Assembly (NCBI GenBank): GCA_009667805.1
Contig: CM019067.1
Span: 163,977,073-164,041,072, forward strand
Direction of reading: 5' to 3'
Source of the DNA: Leptobrachium leishanense
Taxonomy: Eukaryota > Chordata > Amphibia > Anura > Megophryidae
Length of the DNA: 64,000 nt
Positions 22,815-34,600 of this stretch are shown here, in pieces. The notes under the pieces are model-generated. The model worked only from the letters and a program-made list of their open reading frames with translations. It ran no database searches and was not told the DNA's origin. The position numbers and the translations under genes were made by a program. Within the stretch, counting starts at the first letter, position 1. Every line of letters begins with the position of its first letter.

Positions 22815-23640
22815 AAAAGTTCGGTGGACCATGCGGTCCTATATTAAAAAGATATGAATCTGGTAAAGGCGTCAGTGCACCCAAATATTGTTCCTTTGGT
22901 GCCAGGCCAGCAAGTGCCATCATACAGTAACCCCTCTGTGGTATTGTGGAAGAGTGCAGGGGTGGACCATGTGGTCCTATATTACAAAGATATGAATCTG
23001 GTAAAGGTGTCAGTGCACCCAAATATTGTGCCTTTGGTGCCAGGCCAGCAAGTGCCATGATACAGTAACCCCTCTGTGGTATTGTGAAAGAGTGCAGGGG
23101 TGGACTAATGTGATCCTATATTAAAAAGATATGAATCTGGTAAAGGCATCAGTGCACCCAAATACTGTGTCTTTGGTGCCAGGCCAGCAAGTGCCATCAT
23201 ACAGTAACCCCCCTGTGGGATTGTGGAAGAGTGCAGGGGTGGACCATGCGGTCCTATATTAAAAAGATATGAATCTGGTAAAGGCGTCAGTGCACCCAAA
23301 TATTGTGCCTTTGGTGGCAGAAAGTGCCTTCACACCGTAACCCTTTTGTGGTATTGTGGAAGAGTGCAGGGTTGGACACTGCGGTTCAAAAAATTAAAAT
23401 GATATAAATCTGGTAATGGCGTCAGTGCACCCAAATAATGTGCCTTTCATGGCAGCAAGTGCCTTCACACCGTAACCCTTTTGTGGTATTGTGGAAGAGT
23501 GCAGGGTTGGACCCTGCGGTTTAAAAAATTAAAATGATATAAATCTGGTAATGGCGTCAGTGCACCCAAATATTTTGCCTTTGGTGGCAGCAAGTGCCTT
23601 CACACCGTAACCCCTTTGTGGTATTGTGTAGGAGTTCAGT
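22815..23640. repeat. Six 135-139-bp tandem repeats, left subterminal region of hAT B
   Basis: GATAT(G/A)AATCTGGTAA recurs at 22851, 22989, 23128, 23266, 23401 and 23536. The last two units form a diverged subtype. The array abuts the end of the transposase. Confidence 0.92.
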
Positions 23641-23679
23641 GGTGGAGGTTTTGTGAATGCAGAAGAAATCCTCGGTCTA

Positions 23680-25886
23680 TTCCATTACGTCAGCATCAGG
23701 GGATTGATAGCTGCTGATCCAGGACTGATTCATTTTTATAAATGTCAGCCGGTCTACAGAGTCGGTGGACAGACACACTCTTTTGTCTGTGACAAAACCT
23801 CCAGCGGCACTGAACGTCCTTTCAGAAAGCACGATGGATGAATGGCAACCTAGTAGCTGCATAGCATATTGGCTAAGTTCTGGCCAGTGATCCAATCTCA
23901 ACACCCAGTAAGCCAGTGGATCATCTGCTGGAAAGGTATCCAGGTCTGTCCTTGCCCTAGGTAGTCCTGCACCATACAGTGAAGACGCTGGCAATGGGTG
24001 CCTACATTTGACGTCCCTGGGCGTCGTGGACTAAAAAAAATTAAAAAGGCATCAGTCAAGAGGCCCTGGCCTTCACCTCTATTCCTCTGATCATCCGCAG
24101 CCTCAGAAGCACCTGTGTCATCACTTGGTAACCTACCAGTGCCTGGAAAGGTGTTACACAAGTGTCGTTTTAGAGCGTCCTCAAGTTTTTTCATCCTGTC
24201 CTCCCTCTGTGCGGGCAGGATGAGCTCTGCAACTTTACCCTTGTATCGTGGATCAAGAAGGCTTGACAAACCAGTAAGGATCCCTCTCCTTGATAGCACG
24301 AATCCTGGGGTCCTTTACCAGGTTTTGCAGGATAAGGGAGCCCATGCAGCGTAGGTTGGACATGGCATTAGCTTACAAGTCTTCCTGGTCAATGAGGAGG
24401 ATGACCCCATCGTGCACTTCCTCCTCCCAGCCACATACTAGTCCTTGTGTTTCTGTGCACACAAAACCCTCCCTTGAGGAATCCCCACCTTCAATGCCCC
24501 CACTACTTAAATATTCCTCCTCCTCATCCTCCTCCTGTCTGATCTGAGGAGGACCTGCTGGAATGCTGTCTGCGAAAAGATTGAGGCCTTCTGCTGGTAT
24601 AGTGCTGGAATGGCCTTCCGTGAAAAGTAATGATGTTTTGGAACATGCCACTGTGGTACAGCACATTCAGCAAATTCACGGAAGGGAGATGAGTCCACCA
24701 GCTGGAAAGGCAGCAGCTGCAATGCGAGTAATTTTGCTAAGCTGGCATTTAGACGCTGTGCTTGGGGATGGTTGGGACTATATGTTTTTTTACGCTGCAG
24801 CAGCTGGGGCAACGTAATCTGACTGCGTAAATCTTCAGCTGATGGGATGCTGTCACATTGTGAGGAAGGTCCTGGTACATCCATTACTGTAGCATCATCC
24901 CTGTCAGTGGAGATTGGAGTCAATGACATGGCAGGACATATAGTGGGGGTAGAGACAGGTGAGGAGGACCTACACAAAGTTTTGCACCAACGGGATGCGT
25001 GGCAGGTGGTCATATGTCGCCTCAAGCACGTGGTACCCAAGAGCCCGGTGTCTTTCCCACACTTGAGCCTCATCTGACATAGATTACAAATAGCAATGGT
25101 GGGGTCTGCTGCTCATTTCTTAAAGAACTCCCAGACAGCAGAGTTCCTGGATGTGTGCTTTGAGACAACAGCGCTCTGCACCTGAGCAGCTCTGACATGT
25201 GATGCCTTGGACTGGCTAGTGCTACGGTTGGTCATAGAGGACGTTGTGCCTCGTGTTTGTTGTGCCTCCTCCTCCCTTTACTCACCTGTTCGATCAGGCA
25301 CCCAGGTGGAGTCAGTGACCTCATCATCATTGTCATCACCCCCTATCTCCTCATCACTGGAGCCAACTTGGCAGTATGTTGTAGCTGCTGGGGCAACATG
25401 AGTGCCAGTTATTTGTGTGTCACTGGCACACCCTTCCTCTAGGTTGATTATATTCCCTTCCTCAACCTGAGAGATTGAATCAGAGCACTGTAGTTGCTGC
25501 GCATCCTCAAGCAGCATGTCACTGTCATTGCAGTCAAACAATTCAGCTGACTCCTCTGTGTGTGATAGCGAGGCTACAGCAGGAGTAGCTATGGACATGG
25601 GGGCTGCATTAGATGCTTTGGCAGATAAGGTGGACTGTAAAGCACTACAAGCCTGGCTGGCAGAGGACTCGGAGGATGAGTATGGCCTGGTTAGCCAATC
25701 CACCAAATCCTCTGTATGTTGCTGCTGCTTAAGACGGCCAGCACCAGTTAGAAAGGACAAGCGTGCCCCTGCAGAGGATGCACCACGTCCACCACGACCA
25801 GAGGCACAGCCTCCCGACACAGAGGCTGCTTGCCCTCTTATCTGTGCCTGGGAGCGTCTGCCTGTCCTTTTTGGTCTTTCTGACAT
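23680..25886 (-). pseudogene. hAT transposase with BED zinc finger, central part deleted
   Basis: Reads from 25886 (MSERPKRTGRRSQAQ) through an acidic, Ser/Gln-rich N-terminus, with a stop at about 25278. A BED finger follows at about 25140-25000: WEFFKK, a TGA, then CNLCQMRLKCGKDTG and H-x4-H (HMTTCH). Next is LPFQLVDSSPFREF and VPKHHYFSR (about 24750-24650), typical of hAT N-terminal domains. The catalytic core is largely missing. LLDPRYKGKVAELIL (about 24255-24210) and the C-terminal dimerisation domain (DPLAYWVLRLDHWPELS, SSIVLSERTFSAAGG, about 23920-23800) remain. Several frameshifts also occur. It is inactive. Confidence 0.85.
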
Positions 25887-26149
25887 GGTGAGTGATATAT
25901 AGATTAAATATATACGGAACTCTGATTCAACTCTGGTATAAAGATTAAAGATTTCCAGAACTCTGGTATAACTCAGTGAGACACCCTGATAGCTGGCAGC
26001 CAGTGACAAGACACAGATTACAATTTGCAGAAATCTGCTAGAAGTATGTGGGACCCCCTGATAGCTGGCAGTGAGAAGACAGAGATTACAATTCCCAGAA
26101 ACCTTCTTTAAGTCAGTGAGACCCCCTGATGGGTGGTAGTGACAAGACA

Positions 26150-26985
26150 TAGATTACCACAATTCCCAGATATTTTGTAGAAATTACTGACCCCCGAAAA
26201 TACTGGGTGGCAGTGAGAACACATGGATTAGAACAATTCCCAAATATTTTGTAGAAATTACTGCCCCCTAAAATACTTGGTGTCAGCCAGTGAGAACACA
26301 CGGATTATAACAATTCCCAAATATTTTGTAGAAATTACTGACCCCCCAAAATACTGGGTGGCAGTGACAAGACACAGATTACCTCAATTCCCAAATATTT
26401 TGTAGAAATTACTGACCCCCAAAATACTTGGTGGCAGCCAGTGAGAACACACGGATTATAACAATTCCCAAATGTTTTGTAGAAATTACTGACCCCCCAA
26501 AATACTGGGTGGCAGTGAGAACACGCGGATTAGAACAATTCCCAAATATTTTGTAGAAATTACTGACCCCTCAAAATACTTGGTGGCAGCCAGTGAGAAC
26601 ACACGGATTATAACAATTCCCAAATATTTTGTAGAAATTACTGACCCCCCAAAATACTGGGTGGCAGTGACAAGACACAGATTACATCAATTCCCAAATA
26701 TTTTGTAGAAATTACTGACCACCCAAAATACTGGGTGGCAGCCAGTGAGAACACACGGATTATAACAATTCCCAAATATTTTGTAGCAATTACTGACCCC
26801 CAGAATAGTTGCTGGGAGTGAGAACACACAGATTAGAACAATTCCCATATATTTTGTAGAAATTACTGACCCCCAAAATACTTGGTGTCAGTGAGAACAC
26901 ACAGATTAGAACAATTCCCAGATATTTTGTAGAAATGAGACCCCCCAGTAGCTGGTGGCAGACTGGCAGTGAGAACACACACTAA
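26150..26985. repeat. About eleven 74-77-bp tandem repeats, right subterminal region of hAT B
   Basis: AATTCCCA(A/G)ATATTTTGTAG recurs every 74-77 bp from 26161 (for example 26235, 26312) to about 26915. Alternate units differ by CAGTGAGAACACACGG or CAGTGACAAGACACAG, suggesting a higher-order two-unit pattern. It lies upstream of the transposase start on the minus strand and could include its 5' leader. Confidence 0.9.
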
Positions 26986-27344
26986 CACAAGAACAATCTC
27001 CTCTTAAATTTCCTCTCAAACACGTGCTGAAGCGCTGTGTGAAGCCTTATATAGTGTGCTGCGGGACTTAGCTCTGTGAGCCCATGATTGGGCAAAATTT
27101 GCCTAATCAGGACTCCAAGTCGTGATTGGCATAGTCTTGAACCTGTCTTGCACCTGACCTGTGGTCAGGTGCAAGGCTGTAGCCAATTACAAACTTCAGG
27201 CCAGTGGAAAAGTGCATTGTGGTCCATTGTGGTGCATTGTGGGCGAACATGCGGCGAACACGCGGAAATGTTCGTAGCTCGCGAACATGCGATGTTCGAA
27301 TCGAACTCCGAACCGAACAGCTCATCCTATTCCCTAATTGAGGG

Positions 27345-27869
27345 CTGATGAAGCATATTTGGGGACTTTATTTCTACTATTAAATTGCAAATAATTCACT
27401 GCAGCTTCTCAACTTCCATAACTACTTGCCAATCTAGTGAATGTCTAATTGTGTGTGTGTGTGTATGTGTGTGTTTTTATCATTGATTTTCCAGTTAGAA
27501 TGTGTTATTAAAATCAGGATAACGGCTGCAAAGACTGAAAAAAAAAAAAACTCAAAGTTCTAAGCGTAAACTGTCATTTATGTTTGAGCTAATCTCCCTA
27601 GAAATCTGTCACACAATTCTGCTTCTGTTCTTCATGATTTGTTTGAACCACCAATACATTGTATTTTCCACATATGCAAATTGTTATATAGAGCTTGTAT
27701 TTTTTTTATACTTTATTGAAATATAAAATGAAAGGAAAACCATACATTGTACTGTTATCTTTCTTCATGTGCATTATCTTTTATGTAAATTATTCTTTAT
27801 TTTGTTCTTCACATACCTTTTACCTTTTGGGTACTTTGTGATACTATTATGTATTAAGATTGTACAATA
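27345..27869. other. No gene; (TG)n near 27451-27473
   Basis: Unique AT-rich DNA with a short TG microsatellite. Confidence 0.55.
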
Positions 27870-27871
27870 TA

Positions 27872-28867
27872 CAGGGTGAGCCAGTCAAACCTGCATTTTT
27901 GAAAAGGGCGGGAGAGCGTGAAAGTGGGCGGAGCGAGTTAGCAAGGTTACCATTGTGTCCCCCACAACTAAGCATTTCAGTCGTCATGGAGCAGTGGTCT
28001 AAACAACAACGTTCATTCGCTGTGAAAGCGTTTTACTAAAGTGGTAGTTATGCAGCCGCTCAGCGTCGTTTCCGGAAGAATTTTCAAATTAATCGAAATA
28101 AACGAGGACCTTGTTCACAACCTGTGGATGAGCGATGAGGCACATTTCCATCTCTCCGGTTTTGTGAATAAACAAAATTTCCGATATTGGAGTGATGAAA
28201 ACCCTCAACAACTCCATCAAACACCACTCCATTCAAGCAAGGTAACAGTTTGGTGCGCAATGTCCTCATTGGGAATCATAGGCCCGTATTTTTTTGAAAA
28301 TGACAGGGAGCAAGCAGTTACTGTGAATGCACAACGCTATTCGGAAATGTTGCATTCGTTCTTCATTCCTCAGCTTCGTCAACATGGAATGAACAATGAA
28401 ACCTTATTCCAGCAAGACAGTGCCACAAGTCATACAGCCCGTGTGAGCATGAATGTTCTCAACAATGTTTTTCCAAATCGGGTGATATCCCGAAATGGAG
28501 CAATTTCTTGGCCTCCCCGATCGCCCGACCTCACAGTGTGCGATTTTTTCTTGTGGGGGTACCTGAATAGTAAAGTCTTTGAACAACGACCTCCAACGCT
28601 TGGGGAACTCAAGACGAGAATCCGGTTGGAAATCGAGAGAATTCCTCAGCGTATGCTCCGTGATGCGATGGGCTGTTTCAGAAATCGCCTACAAGAATGT
28701 CTCAATCGGGAAGGACACCATCTTACTGGAGTTATTTTTAAACAGTGAATGTTGTTTCTTAAATGCTTTTTAATGTACATTAAGATAGTAACAATAAAAT
28801 TTTGAAATATCCATCCGTTTATTTTTTACAGTCATTTCAAAAATGCAGGTTTGACTAGCTCACCCTG
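27872..28867 (+). mobile_element. mariner-type element (DD41D), internally deleted
   Basis: TA target duplication at 27870-27871 and 28868-28869. The inverted ends are about 33 bp and match except for one base, starting CAGGGTGAGCCAGTCAAA on the left and CAGGGTGAGCTAGTCAAA (inverse) on the right. Total length of 996 bp is shorter than the usual 1.3 kb, consistent with the missing middle of the transposase. Near-identical ends suggest a fairly recent insertion. Confidence 0.92.
27986..28748 (+). pseudogene. mariner transposase, DD41D catalytic domain retained
   Basis: Starts MEQWSKQQRSFAVKAFY, then a TAA, then SGSYAAAQRRFRKNF, the usual helix-turn-helix beginning. Just after this the frame changes, and the rest of the DNA-binding domain is missing (about 110-140 residues by comparison with full-length mariners). 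The catalytic domain is open from 28041: first D in MSDEAHFHL, second in FQQDSATSHTA, third in LTVCDFFLWG. There are 41 residues between the second and third Asp by direct count, so this is DD41D rather than classical DD34D. The C-terminus is complete (GVIFKQ, stop at 28746). The stop and deletion make it inactive. Confidence 0.88.
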
Positions 28868-28869
28868 TA

Positions 28870-29545
28870 TATGCAACTTTTTGCTTTGTGACATAAGTAA
28901 AAATGATATGTTATACGGTTATTCAGTTTAAAAAGTGTGTCGTTTAATAGATTCATTTTCCAGTATAATTTTTTTTCAAGTATGCTTTTGTAAACGGACA
29001 TGCAAACATCCTTTTTGAATGACACCATACCTGTCATATATATATATATATACACCTACAGTAAAACTCAAAAACATTCCATATGATGTAGAACAGGGAC
29101 ATAACCTTAAACATGAGTTATTAATAAATTAGTAAGGTTATGTAATAAGACTCCATTTTATAAATGGGATTAATTTAATAGCTAACTGAACTCAATGTAG
29201 AATTGTGAAACACTTGACTACATCCATATTGCAACATTGTTATATGGTAGTCTCTGAATACAACACCATATTCTATTTCAAGTACTTCTTTTCCTAATTA
29301 TTGTGCAAAATCCCTCTTTCAATTTCCTACCTTTCTGTGCCATAATCCCTAATTACTGCATCACACACAACAATCCTTTAGTAGTGTGTGCCCCTATTTT
29401 ATCCTATAACCCTAAAACCTCTCGTATTGATTTCTAAATCAATAATCTCTAAAACCCCTTAGTACAAAGTCGCCATCATAAAAAATGCAGAAAATACTGA
29501 TTTCTACCCACTATTGGCCTCATCTCTTTAAAGTGACACTATAAA
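28870..29545. other. No gene; short (TA)n near 29036-29052
   Basis: AT-rich unique DNA. Confidence 0.55.
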
Positions 29546-29549
29546 TTAT

Positions 29550-30270
29550 ATGGTACACAGGGTCAGAAGAGTGGTTAAAGAAACACTACCACAACTGTTA
29601 CAATGCTCTTTGGAACAGTACCTAAACTACATAAATTGCAACCTTTCAATCTGTGTCAGGAAAAAATCAAATAGCACGCTGACCACAGTCAGTTCTCTCA
29701 AATATCTAGGTATGTGGTTAGACCCAAATCTATCTTTTGGCCGCCACATCGAAAAACTTTCATCTAAATTTCACCCCAAACTATGTGCCCTGTACAGAAA
29801 CAAATCATGCCTGAGCCCCGAAGTAAGAAAGCAGATTGTAAAACAAATGCTTATGCCAGCCATTGAATAGGGAGATGTAGTGTATTCAGCTGCCCCGCAA
29901 ACACAACTTCATAAACTTACTACATTGTATAACATTCTGCCACTTTGTGCTACAATGTAAATACATGACCCACCATTGTGACATGTTAAAAGAACTGAAC
30001 TGACCGTCGTTGGAATCCAGACGCACCCTTCACCTTTCCAGCCTTGTGTTTAAGAGCCTTTCTGGTAAGTTAACACCCTACCTGTATAGACTGCTTCCCC
30101 CAGCAGTTCCATCATCCTATAACTTCCGATCTAGGACCGGCACCTTACTTGCAGTACCCAATACAAAAAGAAAGTGGCTCGATCCTCATTTTCCTACAGC
30201 GCACCGCAAATATGGAATAACCTCCCAAATGCCATCAAATCTTCATCTAAAAAACATGTAAAATAGTGAG
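29550..30270 (+). pseudogene. Non-LTR retrotransposon RT fragment, C-terminal part
   Basis: The open piece (29550-29870) contains SSLKYLGMWLDPNLSFGRHIEKL and RKQIVKQMLMPAIE, the segment after the catalytic core in LINE reverse transcriptases. After stops and shifts, 30010-30260 reads LSSLVFKSLSGKLTPYLYRLL and NFRSRTGTLLAVPNTKRK, the C-terminal motif shared by L2, Rex1 and CR1-group LINEs. It differs from the CR1 at the left end of the window. Clade is not resolved. No tail was identified. Confidence 0.65.
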
Positions 30271-30432
30271 TATGTTTCCTATTTACTACATATTTAATAT
30301 CTGTGTTAATGTGTATATCTGTGTTTTGTTTTTAATATTTCTGTACCCTACTATAAAAATTCAATGTTCTTGAACCCAGAACATACTTGAAAACGAGAGA
30401 AATCTCAATGTATCCTTCCTGATAAAATACTT

Positions 30433-30770
30433 TAGGGGTTATTCAGAGAGATCTTGCCCCCTTAATGTCACTGACCAGGGAATTTCCCCATACGGTGCCA
30501 TTTTGGGGCCATTCAACTATTTAGAGAGCAGGCAGTTTGCCAAATTTTGGCGAACTGCCAGCAAGTACGGTTCCTGTTCGAAGGCAGTGACTTTCCCCAT
30601 AGAGAAGCAACAGTTAATCTATTCAGAGAACACCATACAGCAGTGAAAAGTTGCCGAAGTGCCCTGCTGTTCAGTTTTTTCACTCGGCAGGTTTATTCAG
30701 GCGAATCCCATAGGCTTCAATGTTAAAATATTCCCGTTTTCATTCAATATCTAATAAAATATTTAGGGCC
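30433..30770. mobile_element. MITE fragment, GGGTTATTC family
   Basis: Begins GGGGTTATTCAGAGAGATC and continues with the interior blocks shared with 31250-31560 (AGAGAGCAGGCA, CAAATTTTGGCGAA, AGGCGAATCCCATAGGCTTC). It stops abruptly at about 30770 without a right terminus. Confidence 0.6.
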
Positions 30771-31249
30771 CTGTAACCTGTTTGGCCTCCTGCTGTATTA
30801 ATGCCAACCGGACTCAAACGAGTGCACCGCACACAGTGACCTGACACCACGCATCATCTCTGGATTGTATTGTCTCATCCAGCTCTCTCTGGCCATCTTT
30901 CAGCTGATCCTCTAGCCGGTGCAGCTGTAGGCTTAGTCTCTCTCTCGCTCTGGGTGGCAGAGTCTATTTTGTATTAATAGAGTCTATTTTGTATTAATAA
31001 TACGACTAGTCCAGCATATATGAAAATATGTACTTGTTTCCCCACATTGTCTCCAAAAACCTTCTATCGATATTTTTATTTTATTTTAGCCAACTGGACT
31101 GAAGTAGTGTAACAAAGTATAATCGATTTTATTGCTTGCTCTTGAGCCAAAACACTTATCGATATCTTTTTTGTAGACTCCCAAATATCTAACCAAACAT
31201 CCCCATCTAAATCATTCTGGAGGTCAAAATGCCATGCCCGAATATAAAA
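30771..31249. other. No gene seen
   Basis: Unique DNA with a short direct repeat 'agagtctattttgtattaat' at about 30960-30998. Confidence 0.5.
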
Positions 31250-32164
31250 AGGGTTATTCAAAGAGCTCCGAATTGCTGGAGAAAGGTAACCGAACACTGA
31301 AAATCAGCGTTTGGTTACCTTTCTTGGCCATTCGGTTATCCAGAGAGCAGGCAATTCACCAACATTTGGCAAATTACCTGCACATACGGTGCCTGTTCGG
31401 TGCCTGTTCGAGGGCAGTGAAATCCCCATAGCTTCGGCTATTCAGAGAACAAAAACCAGCAGTGAAAAGTTGCCAAATTGCCCTGCCATTCGGTTGCTTC
31501 ATGCTGCAGATTTATTCAGGCGAATCCCATAGGCTTCAATGTTTAAAATATTCCCATTTTAATTCAATATCGAATAAACCGTTATTTATAATATTCTGCA
31601 GTAAAAGTCTCTTTATTTATAGATTGTTTGGGATATTTTAAGCATTTTTCGGGATTTTTTTGCCAAAACATTTTTGTTGATTTTAGTTATTTATTTTATT
31701 AAATAGTTTTTTATTTTTTCTGTTTCAGCCCTTTATATTATCATTCATTGGATTTTATATGTAAATTTCAGACATTTTTGCTCAGTAGTTTCTTTGCAAA
31801 CAGCGTTTCACTTATCAAACATTCAAGCAAACTGTTTTGGTTTTTTCACACTCCATTCGTCTGCGGTGTAGGGTTTTTCCGGCGGCTGCGCTGCATGTGA
31901 TCGGCTCATGCTCAGGTTTTTCCGGTGTTTTTTCGGCGGGGTTAATCCAGAAGTTTTTGCGGGTTTTCGGTGTGCCTTCGCCGGGTTTTGCGGTGAGTTT
32001 TCGGCAGGTTTGCGGTGACTTTTCCCTGCAATTCGGGGACCCTGTGGTGCTTGCTGAATACACCGCAGGGTTGCTGAAATGGGATCGCCAAATCGAACCG
32101 AATTGAGGAGAACGAAAAGTCACCGAACGTGCGGTGACTTTTCGATTCTCTTTGAATTACCCTG
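31250..32164. mobile_element. MITE, GGGTTATTC family, inverted relative to 39600
   Basis: About 915 bp. Ends are AGGGTTATTCAAAGAG and CTCTTTGAATTACCCTG. The interior matches 39600-40515 and 46773-47485 in reverse order (AGGTAACCGAACACTG, AGGCAATTCACC, CCGAACGTGCGGTGACTTTT). There is no coding sequence. Possible AAAA on both sides is too weak to call as a target duplication. Confidence 0.7.
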
Positions 32165-32312
32165 AAAATAATTATTTCCAATCCAAAGTACAGGTCACTA
32201 ATTGATATGATATAGAGATTAAACCTTTGATATAATGGCTTCTATGACAAATTCGCTTAAATGATGAGAATGTAGCCAGGGCCACCTTCTGTGTTTGTGG
32301 CTGTGAGACATA

Positions 32313-32470
32313 CAGGGTTATTCAGAGAAATGAGAAACTCTGGAGAACTTTTCAAAATATCCGATTTGGAAAGTGAGATAAATGGGAGAATTTTTCTGGT
32401 TTGGCCATTTTGACCTAGAATTTTCACTTCTCCAAAGTTCTCCAGTTTCACATTTCTCTGAATAACCCTG
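32313..32470. mobile_element. Small palindromic MITE, 158 bp
   Basis: Inverted ends CAGGGTTATTCAGAGAAA / inverse. The internal AACTCTGGAGAACTTTT and AGTTCTCCAGTTTC also pair, so the element can fold along much of its length. A second copy, with the centre in the opposite orientation, is at 58003-58185. Confidence 0.75.
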
Positions 32471-32589
32471 ATCATCTCTAATCTGTAAATACCTAAAGAA
32501 ACATCTAGATATCGAGAGATGGGCTGATATCAATGAGTCAAAAGAGCTCAAGTCCCCTTTACAATAAAAAATACAAATCCTAATAAATC

Positions 32590-33370
32590 CCACTTCAATG
32601 AAGGTTGCAGAGATGGTAGCCTCCATTTCTTTCACCTGTCTACCCCTCTGCTTCTTTTTAGCCTTACTTGTGGAGGGTGGGTTGACAGACAAGGTTAGTG
32701 CAGAGGTATATTTCATCACGGTCTTGGCATTGGCAGGAGCCAAAGCTTCAAAAATCTCTGATCTGTAGACACACACCGGGTGTATGGTATAGTGCCCAGC
32801 CAGTTCTCCTTCTGGCTATGAATGTCCCTTGGCTCGATCCAGCTGGGACCTTGTACTTATAACTCCAGAGGGTTAAAATCTACTTGGTCCAGCATAACTC
32901 CCTCTTCTTGCAACAAGCACACCTCATTCCGCATGCTCTGGAACAGGTCCATGCTGGGGCTTGGTCCATATTGCTTAAGGTGTCTTTTTACCTCCTCGAG
33001 AGTCTCCATCTCACCTGGGGTGCACCACACTTGTGGCTTTGGTTATTTCTTCAATATCCGGTACTGCTGTTCCTTCCACGACAAAAAGTCCCCAATAACA
33101 GGAAGCATATCCCACAGCTCAGCCACCAATGTAACAGATCTCAGTACCGCGACTGGGTCGCATTTGTCAATACCGCTTCCTTGCCGGACCCCTGTGTTCT
33201 CCCCAAGCAGACTCTAGTGCCTTCCACCAGTCTCTTCCGAGGCATGGGTTTAAATCCTGGGGTGCACTACCGCTAGCCATTTTTAAAGCCACTAATTTGT
33301 TTTTGCTTGCCCATTTTTCCTGCTTCCAATTCAAAAATGGACTGTTCACTTGCTGTCTGATATATCCCAC
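32590..33370 (-). pseudogene. Decayed coding sequence, family unknown
   Basis: Read on the minus strand, several frames chain together: MASGSAPQDLNPCLGRDWW, KALESAWGEHRGPARKRY, then CDPVAVLRSVTLVAELWDML, PVIGDFLSWKEQQYRILKK, KPQVWCTPGEMETLEEVKRH, and MDLFQSMRNEVCLLQEEGV, followed by KAKKKQRGRQVKEME. The steady amino-acid-like composition across stops and shifts suggests a former protein, about 200 residues, rather than chance. It could be a gag-like protein of a retroelement or an exapted gene; I cannot identify it. No splice sites were convincing. Confidence 0.4.
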
Positions 33371-34145
33371 CCCCTGACAGTGGTTTTCATTTCATAGCTG
33401 ATCAGTGTAAAAAAAAAATATATATATATATTATAGTATATCTCAGTTTTCTTCACCAAAAAGTATTTTTAATAGCAAAGGCAATGTTTCTTTGAACATT
33501 TATTTATTCAAAATACCTTTAAAAATACATTTGTTTGAGACCCAGCAGTTACTATAGAAAATGTTTAAAAAAGCAAAAAAAAGAATGTATATTGTGGCAG
33601 TTCTGGCATTGTGTCTGGCATTTTGATGTGAGCCAAAGATATATTGCTTGTGTTCCTATCAGTGACAGCTCACCTTATTTAGGGTCTATGACATGCATGG
33701 CTTGAGATGCTATCGTTAACAATTCCTTTGATTTATAAAATCTGGTTGACTGATAGTAATGACATTGCTGTCTGAACAATTGGCATGATACACACAAGAG
33801 AAAGAAGAATAAAAAAAATACAACATTTCTTGCAAAATTTTTATGTTGTCTACATACGTATGCATTGCATTTGAAATATGACATATGCATTTCATGTGTT
33901 TTACGATATAAGGTTACTACCCAGAAACAGCTAGAAGGTGAGCAGTAAACTCCACAAACTGTCAGATGAGCAGCTGGTTTTCTCATGCCCTGATGTGAAG
34001 AATATTGATCGCTTTCCTACCACGAAAGAAATCTATATTTTTCTACCGGAAATTATAGGAAAAAAAGTTTTGATAGAATATTAAACGAAAATAAACATGC
34101 TTTAAATGTAATATTACATAAGACTTGTCACCAGGCACTAAATAT
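33371..34145. other. No gene; short (TA)n near 33419-33435
   Basis: AT-rich unique DNA with no recognised element. Confidence 0.5.
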
Positions 34146-34600
34146 ATATATTCACTGCGGAAGACGTGTGGGGAACGCCATGGGGATTCCCCGCTATATG
34201 CGGAGGACGTTCCCCACACGTCATCCGCTGCGGCGACTCTCACTCCCGTTACTTACCTCTCCCTCTGGGGTCACATGGTGGTGTGACCTCCTTGAAGTCA
34301 GACTCCACTTTTATACCCCCTCCCGTCGCACTGAAGTCATTGCAAAGCCGGAAGAGCGCCTGAAAGGAGGGGGAGGGGTCATTTGGACTCCTCTACCTTC
34401 TGATCAGGGGGGGATTAAAGTAAAAGAGAGACACCACTGGAAAGGGCAGAGTCTTCCCTTTCCAGCAATGCCTCTTTTAACCCCTGAGGTGCCTATCTGT
34501 GATCCGGCACCATTCGGCAACAGATTGTGGACCTCTCCCGGAGCAGACTGACATCTTGGATGTCAACCAAGTCTCAGGGGCCTCTCCACACGCAATGACG
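34146..34600. mobile_element. Fragment of TTAA hairpin-chain family
   Basis: Contains GTGTGGGGAACG...CGTTCCCCACACG (34167-34219) as a perfect hairpin, then CTCTCCCTCTGGGGTC, GGAAAGGGCAGAG and the CTGACATCTTGGATGTCA-type block near 34548-34565. The same order is in 47823-48080. Termini are missing. Confidence 0.6.

Larger units (their letters stand above)
22703..27336 (-). mobile_element. hAT element B with decayed transposase, 4.6 kb
   Basis: Perfect 8-bp duplication ATTGAGGG (22695-22702, 27337-27344). The inverted ends share TAGGG(N)ATGAGC...GTTCGG: left TAGGGATGAGCCGAACAC, right inverse of GAACAGCTCATCCTATTCCCTA-like sequence. TTCGAACTCGAAC-type repeats lie under both ends. The transposase is on the minus strand, between two subterminal tandem arrays. 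This is the likely autonomous-size relative of element A, although A lies only 36 bp away and the two have separate target duplications, so they inserted independently. Confidence 0.9.

Noticed and set aside
22805..26985. CRISPR-like appearance of regular repeats
   Set aside because: The units are contiguous tandem repeats without unique spacers, inside a eukaryotic hAT transposon.
32311..32472. Tc1-type TA duplication for the small MITE
   Set aside because: The left flank is TA but the right flank is AT, and the second copy (58003) shows no TA; superfamily left open.
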